DNA from: Agrocybe praecox
Taxonomy: Eukaryota > Basidiomycota > Agaricomycetes > Agaricales > Agrocybaceae
Direction: 5' to 3'
Assembly: GCA_964017145.1 (NCBI GenBank)
Contig: OZ024843.1
Location: 2,347,001-2,411,000 of the forward strand
Length of the DNA stretch: 64,000 nt
The notes below the pieces were generated by a model, which was not told where the DNA came from, did no database searches, and saw nothing but the letters and a program-made list of their open reading frames with translations. A program made the translations under genes and the position numbers. This document shows positions 25,352-36,344 of the stretch, piece by piece (position 1 is the first letter of the stretch; every line of letters starts with the position of its first letter).

Positions 25352-26143
25352 AAATCGCTTATCGCAAGTTCGGGTTCTCTCTCTTAGACGCCACAAGAAA
25401 AATAGGAACTGTGCTCTAAATCGATGTGATTAACTTTTCCTATAGCTTGTTCGATTCATGTTCTGGGTAGGACTGGACAGCCTGCATACTGCCTACTGCC
25501 TTGTTGATGGTCAATAACTTTGAACTATGTTACTTCATTCTTCAGCACCAGTTAAGCTTTAATCCACACGTTTCCATTTCGACGGTAATGTTTGCAAACA
25601 GACTAAACTTATGGCAGTTCGCCAGTGACGCCAGGTGTTCCAACACGAATACACGAGGATATCAAGCGGCAGAACCCTCGCCTAGTGGATTATCACCCTC
25701 GAAAGTGACGTTCTAATGAAAAGAGGGAGTCAATACTCACAGGCTATCTATCATATAGACGATCGCCGCCTCTACGAGTTGAGAGAGTCGGATATGGAAA
25801 GTCGGTAAGTACAGCGGAATGTATTTAAAGTCGAACCCGTTTATTTTTAGAACAAGCCTGATAGACTCTCTTCCAAGTCGAATGTGGAAAATGAACGTAA
25901 AAGGTTACAGATCCCTGATAGATCCTGTATCTACATATAGCCTACCTACATTAAATCATCCGACCGTGTCATGAGGCTACCAACATACAATCAGAATCCC
26001 CGATCGAGGATGCTTTTCACCGACAAATAGAGTATACATGGCAAAAAAATGATAACACAAACAGGCGCATAAATACAGGCGAGGATTTTTTTTTTCAAGG
26101 TTATTGGTTTCCGAACAAAGAATATACGCGTAAATGTCCGGGC
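25352..26143. other. Convergent region with a possible 3' exon
   Basis: About 790 bases lie between the unknown plus-strand gene and the minus-strand INO80F-like gene. A frame ending at 25716 reads LWQFASDARCSNTNTRGYQA near its end and could be a terminal exon of the upstream gene. The rest, 25717-26143, shows only short random frames and AT-rich sequence, probably two 3' ends facing each other. Confidence 0.4.
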
Positions 26144-28084
26144 TCAAGGAGGCCCCATTCGGGCATCTTCATGATTATCAACGCTCCGGCGGGGGTGGTG
26201 TTCACGGTGATAACGTTTAGAGCCCCTATCGTCTTGAGGTCTTGCAGAACTGTACATCGCATTTCCTCCAGTCGGGGGTCCATCAGCAACGTCATTGTCG
26301 CTATCGACTTCCATGTCATTGCGGTTACGTTTCCTCGACTCCAATCCAGCTCGACTCTGGTCCGATAGAGGGAAATTGCTCCCACCGCTAGCACCAGCTG
26401 AAGCGCCAGCACCAGCACCCGTAGCGGCGTTACGAGCTTGAGAAGATCGTCCATCTTCGTGAACGAAGTCAATGTCTTCATTAGGTGTAGCGACAGGACG
26501 AAGCCTGTAAGATGATGGTCTGGCGCGGTCACGTTCACTATAATATTGGCTTCGTGAATCTGGGCGAGATGGCACATCAGGCATCCCTCCACCTGAACCT
26601 GAACCTGAGCCCGAGCCAGGAGTCTCAGAACGGGCAAGACGAGGATAACCGGGGCCTCCATGCACGTCATGGTGATAGTACGCTGGATCCTCTCGGTTGC
26701 GAGACGGCGGAGGTACATGGGGATCATAATCACCTCTTTCTAACTGAGAGCTTCGTGATCTGTGCACAGAATGAGGGGGTGAGTGCATTTGAGACGAGCT
26801 TATTTCGCGGCTACGAGAGTTGCTGCTGTGATAATCACGGCTTCGGTCTCTTTCGCGACGCTCGTGTTCCCAATCACTGACGCGATCGAGGTCGCGGAGT
26901 TGTTGTTTGTCTTGAAATTCATCCCTGCTAATGTAAGTCCCCGGACCTAGACGCTGATGGGAGTGAATTCTGCTAGAAGATCGGGTATCAGTGGGATGCC
27001 CCCGAGGTGACAAGGGTATATGTGTCTGGTGACGATCATATGCATGAGGGTCTGGATGAGAGCCTGAATATTCAATAGGCTCCCCGCGTCTCGGTCTGTC
27101 CCTTTCAGAAAGCGGGGGACTATGCATAGTATGATGGACGGGAGGTAGACTTTCAGGGTAGTGATGCTGTTGTGCGGGTCCGCCTCGATAGGATGGAGGG
27201 GGCACATGTCTAGAGTGAGAAGAAGAATGAGACCTTTCCCTAGTATGAGAAGAACTTGGATGAGCATGGTGCAAAGGCGGACTCGCATGCGAGTTAGACT
27301 GCGAGTGAGTTCTGCTATTTTCATAGTGGTTTGGATGAACTAGCTGTATCTGGCCGACAGGAGGCATATGGTGGCGGCTATTGTCATGCCCAGAAGACAA
27401 GCGTCTGGGGGAGTGGACAGGCATATGTGGGGAATGCGCCACTGCAGAACCAGGAGCACCGTCCATAGTGGACACAGAACGGGCATCTATAGGAGGAGGA
27501 CCTCTGGGATTTGCCTGAGAGCGAATATACTCTTGAGGGGGGTGAAGTTGATCGGGATCCATTGAAGAAGGATGATCACGAAGGTCGCGATATTGATGGC
27601 TACCTGGACCTGGGCGTGAAGAATGATGAAGAGGGCCACCCGAGACGGAGTGAGTTGGAGGGAGAGGAGGGCGATCTTGACCGTTTGGAGAAGGTGGAAC
27701 GTCAGATAGACGCTCGTACAGGACACTGACACGAAATAAAGTGAATAAGTTTTTGTGACTGACGGACGAGCAACTTACGCCCGTTCCATTTTCATCCTCC
27801 GGATGTTCAATTTGGTTTGAAGAACCTTGAAATGCAGTTTATCATTGTCCTGGAGGAGAAACGCGATGAGGTGTACGCGTCATGAAGAAATGAAAGGAAG
27901 AAAAGCGCACGGCTTCAATGTCTTTGACTTTACGCTTGAGTTCCTTGTATTTTGCTTGATACTTTGCATCTTCGGCGCCAGCAGCGATGCCTACAGTAAA
28001 AGACTTTTGTTTGCGAGGAGGAGGAACAGAAAGAAAGTTCTGCGGGGGAGGCGGCAGAGGAGCGGGGGACGGGACGGGAGACAT
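26144..28084 (-). CDS. Candidate INO80 complex subunit F (TFPT-like) protein
   Basis: The first exons give MSPVPSPAPLPPPPQNFLSV, then KYQAKYKELKRKVKDIEA joined to DNDKLHFKVLQTKLNIRRMK and then MERAVLYERLSD. This short helical, Lys/Arg-rich coiled-coil segment matches my memory of the TFPT/INO80F domain, a small subunit of the INO80 chromatin remodeller. The remainder, some 530 residues in one long exon, is disordered and very rich in His, Ser, Pro, Arg and Asp, with RERDRSRDY-like stretches, an acidic MEVDSDNDVADG patch and basic clusters suited to nuclear import. Total length is about 620. Introns at roughly 27845-27910 and 27732-27779 keep phase. The INO80F link rests on about 55 residues and should be tested by profile search; the long tail alone is uninformative. 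Confidence 0.68.
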
Positions 28085-28577
28085 GATGGGAGTTGCTGGC
28101 AGACTTGTTTGCTCTCAAATTCGGCTGCATTATTTCTGGCTAACACTGGCATTCACCGCCAACCTTCCATATTTTTCCTTTTTCGGTCATACGTTTTTCA
28201 GCCACCACCACCAGCGTGTTCGACATACATACTCTTACATACATATCAGCCTCATGTTTTTATAAAATAAAATAAATCTAGTTCAAGGCTTTCGACATTT
28301 GCAACTTGTGTTGGAAATGGCACTGTTGGTTATGGGAAAGAGAAACACGTGATCTAAGCGACGCTTCGCTCGTTGACTCCCTCGATGAATTCTTGACTTC
28401 TTCCGTCACCACCACTACTACACTACCACCCGCACAAGTATGTTGATGTTACACTAATTTACGTTTTCAACTTGCTGACAAGCGGGAAATGCAGTGTCTG
28501 TTCCCTATCGCCAGTGCGTATGGTGTTCTACGTGGATGACCTTCTGATTCCGTTCTGACACGAAGTAACTCAGAGAT
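28085..28577. promoter_or_regulatory. Divergent promoter region, INO80F-like / GRIM-19
   Basis: Nearly 500 bases separate these two divergent starts and should carry both promoters. The 28141-28260 part is pyrimidine-rich. A small upstream coding exon for GRIM-19 may lie near 28493-28517, because most homologues have a few residues before the DMPP motif and the base pattern just upstream of 28578 looks like a splice acceptor. Confidence 0.4.
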
Positions 28578-29141
28578 ATGCCCCCAGCGGGGGGGTTTGA
28601 TACAGTCAAGTACAAACGCAACCTTCCCTTCCGAGGACCCGGCGCATACGTTATTCTGGGAGGAGTGACCGCTATTTGTGCATATGGATTCTATCGGCTT
28701 GGAATGGGGAACCTGGAACGACGGTGCGTACATAGACTTTGACCCAAGAATAGACACCAAATGCAGGACCGAGTCAGCTGAACGTGGAACGTGTCATGGA
28801 ACTGCGCGCTCGACACTAAACGTGGGGGCATTTGGATCCGGCCGCCCTTTTTCTGCACTTCTGGCTTATCTGTGGTGGAGACGGGAAGGAGACTGATTTG
28901 GACGTATTCACAGGGAACTCGAACGAGAGAAAGTGTGGTCGCGGATATACCTGGTGCCACTGCTCACTGCTGAAGGAGACCGGGAAGAATACCGACTAAA
29001 GCAGGCGGCGATTGCGCAAGAAAAAGAAATCATGAAAGGCGTTGCAGGATGGGAGGTAAGCGCTGCAGCGGACTCGTACGGCTGATACGGGCTGACGAGA
29101 TCTCTTGACAGGCGGGCAAAAGCGTATATTCGAGTAGATAG
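28578..29141 (+). CDS. Complex I subunit GRIM-19 (NDUFA13/B16.6)
   Basis: This is an accessory membrane subunit of mitochondrial NADH:ubiquinone oxidoreductase. Reading starts MPPAGGFDTVKYKRNLPFRG, matching the DMPPxGGxxxxxYKRNLP signature, followed by a single membrane helix in AYVILGGVTAICAYGFYRLG. Two introns, about 28727-28918 and 29056-29111, lead to ELEREKVWSRIYLVPLLTAE, then REEYRLKQAAIAQEKEIMKG, and the end AGKSVYSSR. About 100 residues are accounted for, slightly short of family length. The ATG at 28578 is preceded by GAT, giving the conserved D before MPP, and an AG lies just upstream, so a first exon with a few more residues is likely. The first internal intron, near 190 bases, is longer than is usual in this window. 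Confidence 0.9.
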
Positions 29142-29337
29142 CCATTGTTCTGGGATTGTACTGCCTAATTTAGAAATGACCATAAATGGCAAGTGGTTTG
29201 GGTTGATTTGTGTTGGGATTTTATGAGGACGGATCAGTTACTGAGAATCCGGGGTCTGACTGTGACTAGGTATGTATCCTGCAATCCGATCCCTTATATT
29301 AGCCCCCAGGCGCCTTTCCTCGTTTTTCATTCCCCCC

Positions 29338-31080
29338 ATGACTATCCAAGACAACATGCACTACAACGACCTCCTCTTTGGCCCCATCGACCTCGACAAC
29401 AACAACCAGTCCTTCTCCTGGGACCACTATCCAGAGGTCGACTCCGATGTGAAGCCCTCCTTTATCTTTCCCCAATACGATTACATCCAGCAGCAATCAT
29501 CTTTCTTTGATTCGTCCTCCTACAACACTCAGGACGACACTCTCGCACCCGCTGGTTTCGACGATCTCGCTACTTGGATCAACGATCCAGACCTCAACTC
29601 GCCCTCTTCACCCATCGCAATTCCATCGCCGTTGGACTCTAATCTCTCGACTTCATCTTCTTTTCTCGGTTATCACGACCAGTTCTCACAAGATGCTGCG
29701 TTTTCCCCAGCAACTTTCGCAGCGATGCATCCTCTTCCAAGATCAATATCACCACCCTCGCCTTTTGAGGAGGGAAGATCAGCAGCTATGCGCCCCCGCG
29801 TTCACTCGGTAGTGTCCCCGAGAGACGTTTCTATGCATGCGCCGACATGGGCAGGCCAGATATACGATCCTCCCAGTGCCCATCGCACCCAGAATCTCAT
29901 GACACGCCCATCTATCAGACATTCTCCAATGACTGATACAACACTGCGACAACGTATGCCAATTCGACGCGCTTCCATTTCCTCTTCAAATTTTCTTTTC
30001 CCGTCATCGAGTGCTCCTTCCCATACAGATACCCTCACTCCAGCAATGTCTAGAGCTTACAGCAGGCGAGCCGATTCAGTCAGTGCCAGCGACGATCGTG
30101 ACGCAACCGTACGGCGAAAGAAACGATCTCCCGATGAAGATGCGCCGATTCCCACAAAGCCTTCAACTGACAATCGTAAGTCATTCTTCCCTCACTCTAT
30201 TCTTATCCCCTTTTATCGAACAATGTATTTCTTCCCACAGAACCTCTCAAGTCGGTTCTCCGTCCCCCCAAGTTGGCTCCATCTGCCTGGCAACTGTATT
30301 TCACGGACTGGATTCAAAAACAACAAGCTTCTGGTACTCGTAAGCTTAATGTTGCCCAGGCAGCCAAGGAGGCAGGTCAGGAATACGCATCCCTTACTCC
30401 ATCCGAGAAAGAGGTTGGTTTATCTTCTTTCTTTTTGTGACGTCATGTACTCATCATAACATCGCCTTGACAGCCCTATAAACGTCGTTCGCAGTCAATG
30501 AAGGACGCTCGGGAGAAAGAACATGAGGCGTATATGCGCACTCTTACACCCGAGGATATTAAACGGGAGAACGCTTTCCGTGCTGCGCAACGTAAGGCCG
30601 GCAAATCTCGAAAGAGTAATATCAAAGACCCAAATGCGCCCAAGAAACCCTTGAGCGCGTACTTTATGTTTCTCCAACGTATCCGCGCCAATCCTCGTCT
30701 GGTTTCCGACATTTTTGGCGATGAAACAGAGACCACTAAACAAAGTGTTTTAGCCGCCGCGAAATGGCGGTCCATGACAGATGCTGAACGGCAGGTTGGT
30801 GTTGTTTTTTTTCGACCCTTGCTCGGTCTTGTGACTATTGTTTCATGTTGCTAAATTCATGTCCATTGTTTAGCCATTCTTGGCCCAGGCCGAACAAGAG
30901 AAGATGGAATACGAAGCTGCCAGACGATTGTACGAAGAAGGTGCAACCGCTTTTGGTACCAGTATCAATTTCAGCATCTTGCCAGGAAGTCCGCACTTCC
31001 CATTCGTCAAGATGGAGTCCGAAAGCGAGAGCGAAGGATTCACCACTGACGACGGCTCGGAGCGACCCATTCGCTCGTAG
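29338..31080 (+). CDS. Protein with two HMG boxes
   Basis: This is a DNA-binding protein of about 505 residues in four exons. The N-terminal 280 residues are acidic and Ser/Pro-rich (DDLATWINDPDLNSPSSPIA), probably disordered and possibly activating. The first HMG box spans the second exon: RPPKLAPSAWQLYFTDWIQK, then NVAQAAKEAGQEYASLTPSE. The second spans the third and fourth: KDPNAPKKPLSAYFMFLQRI, then NPRLVSDIFGDETETTKQSV and AAKWRSMTDAERQ, with PFLAQAEQEKMEYE after an intron. The C terminus is acidic. An ATG 66 bases upstream, at 29272, is in frame and would add MYPAIRSLILAPRRLSSFFI, a basic amphipathic-looking stretch resembling a mitochondrial presequence. Hence dual targeting is possible. 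The exact target genes are unknown. Confidence 0.88.
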
Positions 31081-31501
31081 ACATTTTTTTTATCTATTCA
31101 TATGTGGTTCTGATCTTTTCGATTTCTTGCCCGATTTGCCGTTTTCGTTACTTCGTTATTGTGTGTGTGCTACCATTTACGACCTATCATGCCCTTTCTC
31201 GCGTTCAGGGATTACACCGTCCCTTACGGTTTGTGTTATATTATACCTTTTTTGACGATATATTGGACATTGTGTGTATAACATACCCCCCTATGCTGTA
31301 TTTCTAGAGTCTCTCTCTCTCCTCGGTTTTTTATTAATCGTACTTGTTCCATTGACGACCACTTAATTACGACGACCACACCCTGCTCATTACATTTTGT
31401 ATATATATATGTTGTTACATATAAGAACTGTCCTGTAAATAACATATGCATAGTATCTACGTTAATAGGTCGATGATTTCTCCGCTTTGACGTGTACGTC
31501 A
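31081..31501. other. Convergent intergenic region
   Basis: The double HMG-box gene (plus) and the acetyltransferase gene (minus) end facing each other here. The 420 bases are T-rich with TATATATA near 31400-31410, consistent with two 3' ends. No further gene is seen. Confidence 0.4.
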
Positions 31502-32293
31502 TCAAGACAACGGTCGTAACGGCATACGATGGATCATCTTCTGATGAGGGCCTCCATCTTCGTCGAATTCGGGACCCTAAGAACGGGAAAGACAGATCCA
31601 AGATCTAAAGCCAATCATACATGAGGCAGAGGGCTTGCTTACTTCAGATTCATATCCCAACCTAGACACAAGAGGCACAACGTGGATCAAAGATTAGCCA
31701 AACTCGATACAGAATTCATTAAGGAGAACCCCCAACTCACTTAGCATAGAAACCCATCGCCTGAGTTTGGGAATGACAAACTATTTCCACGAAGTTGACA
31801 TCGTTGCCTTTAAGATTTTTCAGCGCGTCCTGTCTGATCCAATCGTGGAAGGCTTCCACGAGAACGCGACCAAACTTGTATTTACGATACTCTGGGAGGA
31901 CTACGAGGCGCGTGAGCTTGTAATAATCCTTTCCGGGGAACTTGACCGCGCGAATAGTTCCCATGGGAGTGAGGGAGGGTGTCATCCTCAAGAGAAAATG
32001 TGTAGCCATGTCTTCCAAACTGACAAGAGGCGAGACTGTCTCAGTATTTTTCGTTGGGATTTCATGGGATTATGTTAAAACGAACTCATCGATCTCGGTT
32101 TCTTGAGGAAACCCTTGTTCATGATGGAATACCTTCATGCGCTGGTAACATAGTACGGGGGGGGGGATAATTAACACAAGTGGAGATAGAGTCGAGCTGA
32201 AGGTGGGACAAATACCATATCAAAGCATTGTTGGAGCTCCTCTGGATTCTGCACTACGACTACTTCATGACTGGGCGCTTGTTCGTATGCCAT
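31502..32293 (-). CDS. GNAT-family N-acetyltransferase
   Basis: This is an acetyl-CoA-dependent acetyltransferase of about 195 residues in five or so exons. The start MAYEQAPSHEVVVVQNPEEL joins to RMKVFHHEQGFPQETEIDE, a beta1-alpha1 segment typical of the family. The middle exon gives ATHFLLRMTPSLTPMGTIRA, then KLTRLVVLPEYRKYKFGRVL. The RKYKFG stretch is the Q/RxxGxG/A-like acetyl-CoA loop, with Lys and Phe at the usual glycine-rich positions. It then reads FVEIVCHSQTQAMGFYAK and, over two more introns, LGYESE and GPEFDEDGGPHQKMIHRM. The FDEDGxPHxKM ending is common in a group of fungal and bacterial GNATs with unknown small-molecule substrates. The start of the PPR gene is 429 bases away on the opposite strand. 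Confidence 0.88.
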
Positions 32294-32722
32294 TTTTCTT
32301 GTTGTTGGATCTGGGGTTGGTCTCGGAATTTCGAATCCTTGAGAAGGAAATGAATGTTTATGATTTAATTTATTTGTCTAAGAGATGAATGAGGGTATAG
32401 AATATCGTTTACGATTTTTTATGCTGTTCGGTGAAGGAGAAATGAGTCATGTTTGTGAAGCGGTTGCGAATGGGAGATACTTACGCGTACCGGATATCTG
32501 ATTACTATTTTTAGTATTTACTTACACATTTCGGTCACGCGCCTTGGTCGATTTTTTTCTGGTTGAAACTCAGACTATACAATCACACCCACCAAAATAT
32601 TCGCGTCCGTCCTTGCCGAGTCTTTGGCGCTGTTCTTCACATCATCCCTTTAATTCCTTGCAAGTGGTACGCAACAATACTGCTTATTTGTCTCCAAATC
32701 TCTGACACCTCACGAAATAGAA
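32294..32722. promoter_or_regulatory. Divergent promoter region, GNAT / PPR protein
   Basis: The 429 bases between the two divergent starts should carry both promoters. The segment before the PPR start is AT-rich, then changes to C/T-rich near 32640-32710. I see no clear TATA box or named binding site. Confidence 0.4.
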
Positions 32723-35700
32723 ATGGCCGAACTGGTTGCTGCTAATGTCGTCAACTCCTTGCCTCGCCTGATGCCCAAGAAGGCCCTCAACTGCCTCGCA
32801 AAGTCTGCCAGCTCAACGTCATTAGGAAACAACTTTTTTACACCTATAGCTAGGCAGAGCAATGGGAAAATGAAAGAGTTGGAGTCGTCTCCTGTGCAGA
32901 ACGTGTTGGACTATCAGGATTGGGCGTATCCGTCCTCGAAGGAGTCTCTTTGGAGTCCAGGTGCGCCGACACGTCCTTTTCCCTTCTTTTAACATCGCCC
33001 TTAATCAATTACTTGTAGATGGTACTATGCGCACTGCATTAATGACGGAACTCTCAGAACCTGGTAGTAGTTGGCGAGCACGGAGGACTTTGCAGGCTAG
33101 TCGGTCACGTCTACGGAAAATGCAACATCCTCATCCTTCCACCTCGTCTTCTCGTATCGACTGTCCCAGCTCCTCACAAAAGCATGTGAGCTTTTCGACG
33201 AGTACAAGTACATCTGCAAAAGCCCAGCCCAGAGTGCAATACAGGCCATATGACCCACATGACGATGCGAAAGCTCCTCGGCGTGCAAAGGAGAAGACGA
33301 CGGCCGGCTCCCTGAAAAAGAATCTTGCCCTTCAGTCAAAATCAGCCAGAAATCTTGATGACCTGTTCGTCAACTTCAATGCAGTCAATAACGCAGGCGT
33401 GTTCGCAAACCTTCCTGTCGAGCAGCTCTTGGAACTAGGAGAGTCGTTAGCGAAGCACATAGATGGACTATGTGTTGACCTTGTGCGGTCTGAGATCATT
33501 GCTGCATGGGGACAGCGTCTGTCGAGTCTTATAGAGCATGCGTCATCAGCGAAGCTTCCGTTGGAGGACCAGCATAGACGCGACTCACTCACTCACCGCG
33601 CGCTCGCATTTCAGCATCAATTCCATGAGACGGATCGTTTCATAGCGAACATTCCCTTCCAGTCGCGCCGAGAACACAACGAAGTTCTCGATCCCTTCCA
33701 AAGTGTCTTCGTGTCGCACGTCTTAGCATTGGCCAACAAAAACGGGATGACGACCTGCTTGGAATTTCTTTACGTGGCCGGCAAGTCGAGATACTACAAA
33801 TATCTCGGTGACTACTATCTCTTCCGTAAACTGGTTCTCAATGTCAAAGATATCAAGAGCGCCATTTCTTCGGAATCATTGAGGAAATCATCTTCACTGA
33901 AGTTAATGATTGACACTCTGGTCCGAATATCATGCAAAGGGAAGGATTACCATAGGGCAATGGCAATTATTGACTTTGCCGCTCGAAATGGTGAGGCGGC
34001 TTCTCCCAAGAATGTCCTGCATACTTGTCTCGGTCTAGCCACAAACGAAAGAGGTTATATTCCCAAAGCCCAAAGCCTCTTTGATACCGTCCCAGAGACC
34101 GATATTGACCTCTACTGGAAGGTTAAATTATACCTCGCAGGAAGGAGAGGAGACGATGATACCGCAAAAGAGGTTATAGAAAAACTCCAGGCTAACAATG
34201 CTTTGACCGACAACGACATAACTTTGGCTTTGCATAGCAAAGTTAAAGAGGGACGTCTAGAAGAATTCCAAACCGCCTTTGATTCTTTCTTCCCTATTGG
34301 CGAAGACGGAAAACGTATCCGGAAACCCAACATTTACCACTACACAATAGCCGCCCAGGCAGACGCCCAACGAGTTGATCCCCTCGGCGTCAATCATTTG
34401 TTGGATGATATGAACAAGTCTGAAGTCATCCCGACAACAATCTTCTGCACAAGTCTCATGCAATCCTTTTCGCAAAAGGGTGATATTCCGAACGTCTTGT
34501 CCACGTACGAATACATGCGTGAGGCTGGACTTCGGTTGGACAACACAGCATATACCGTTCTCATCACAGTTGTTGCTCGAAAGCAGGATTGCGAGGCTGC
34601 GAGTAAAATATTTATCCAAGCCATCAAAGATGGCGTGGTTCCCGACGATACGATGACCAACTCCTTGATGAATGCGTATGTCGAAGCGGGTTCCTGGAAA
34701 GATGCTGCCGGCGTCTTCCACCACCTTACATCGCTACCGACTGATCTCCAACCACCTATCGACACATATAACATTATCCTAAAGGCCTATGTTCTTGCAG
34801 GTGCTCCATTCCGGCTGATATCTAAACTGTTCCGCAGACTTGAAGAAATCGGAGGGCGACCAGACACATACACTTTCGCCACTCTCATTCAAAGCGCTGC
34901 CGATGTGGAAGACCTTTATCTCGTCAAGAGGCTCTACAGAGACATCAGACGGCGGCAGGAGCAGCACGGTCACAACAATCTAGTGTCGACGCATATTCTC
35001 ACTTTGCTCATGAATGCCTTCTTACGGCGCTACCAAAGCAGCATTGCAAAGAAGCTATTCCACGACATGATAGAACTTGGCCTTCAACCCACAGCTGTCA
35101 CGTTTGGACAAATTGTTAAATCGTACGGACAAGAAGGTACAGCTGAGAAAATGCAGATGGCTGAGGATTTCGTCAAAAAGCTACTGGAGGAGCGAGGTTG
35201 GGAACGAAACAATAGCAGAGATTTTGCACTATCGCATCTGTATTACCCTCTGATTAAACGCGAATCGAAAGCCGGCAACATTGAGGAAGTGGAACGCCTA
35301 TATTCGGAATACTTGGATGCAGGTGGCCAGCCGACAAATCCTATTCTACAACAAATTCTTTGGGTATACTGCTCAAGGGGTGATATCGACAGGGCGAAAG
35401 AAGTCTGGGAATTGATATACGATTTGTCCAGGCCCCTTACTATCACTGATGATATCAAAACATCAACGGCGGATATTCGATGGGAAGTATCCATGTACTT
35501 GCGATTATTATCCGTCTCTGGCATGCATAAAGCAGTCATTGATACTTGGACAGAACTTCAGGCACAGGGCTTCAAATTCGACTCGCACAACTGGAATCAT
35601 CTGGCGGCAGCACTGGTTCGTGCAGGGCACGTGGAGCAAGCTTTCGATATCATGGAAAATGTAATTTTACCTGCCGAACGACAGGTCCAAACTGCTTATG

Positions 35701-36209
35701 CCGAAGCTAAATTTGACGAGGACGCTACGTTGGAAATCAAGCTTCATGTATTAGACAATGTCGAGACTCCACCTCTGGAACCACCTTTACGCAATCCCAG
35801 GGCAAGGACGCAAGCTGTACAATCAGGCGCCCTTGAAGAAAAACTCGATTTCTTGGGAGACGACGAAGTGATAGACTCCGACTTTGCCCATTCTCTCAAG
35901 AACTTCGAACATTTAGCGGCTCAGGAGGGACTTTGGAAGCCCCATACCGGTGTATTGCGCACATTCTTGATAGCTCTTTTAAAGTTGCAGCGAGGATATC
36001 CCGTCAAACCCGTACCTATGGGCACCTTGGTAAAAAATAACATTGCGCCCTCCGAAGCCGATGACAGAAACACCGCCATCACAGAACCTCTTCTTGAGAT
36101 CCTGTATACGACAAAACCTGCGACTATCGAACGGTTACGAGCGTTCGAAGAATACGAGAAACACCACCACGGTCCGATAACTTTCGAAAGTATATATATC
36201 CGGCGATAG
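32723..36209 (+). CDS. Large pentatricopeptide repeat (PPR) protein, probably mitochondrial
   Basis: This protein of about 1140 residues is likely to bind organellar RNA, acting in mitochondrial mRNA stability or translation, as yeast Pet309/Cya5-type proteins do. A first exon (32723-32961) starts MAELVAANVVNSLPRLMPKK, a basic and amphipathic presequence-like start, and joins across a 57-base intron to a 3.2 kb exon starting DGTMRTAL. The middle holds repeated helix pairs of the PPR pattern, for example NIYHYTIAAQADAQRVDPLG, TIFCTSLMQSFSQKGDIPNV, NTAYTVLITVVARKQDCEAA, DTMTNSLMNAYVEAGSWKDA, and DTYTFATLIQSAADVEDLYL. I count at least eight such units between about residues 420 and 850. Ser-rich linkers near the N terminus are probably disordered. 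The RNA target is unknown. Confidence 0.9.
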
Positions 36210-36344
36210 TTAATTATTTACATATCTACTACAAACGTGCTACAGCATTCAAACAAAATCCATAACTAGCAGAAGAAAGACGGCCCTCCAAGAATAAATT
36301 ATCCGAGTCACACAACTAGGCGAACCAACTGGAAATTTCTATGT

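Noticed and set aside
26101..26733. Long minus-strand frame overlapping the INO80F-like gene
   Set aside because: It is a shadow of the His/Ser/Arg-rich low-complexity exon in another frame; the 472-codon frame continues the spliced model.
32159..32166. Run of G near 32160 as a possible quadruplex or sequence error
   Set aside because: It falls in an intron of the GNAT gene; a single short run without neighbours gives no support for a structure.
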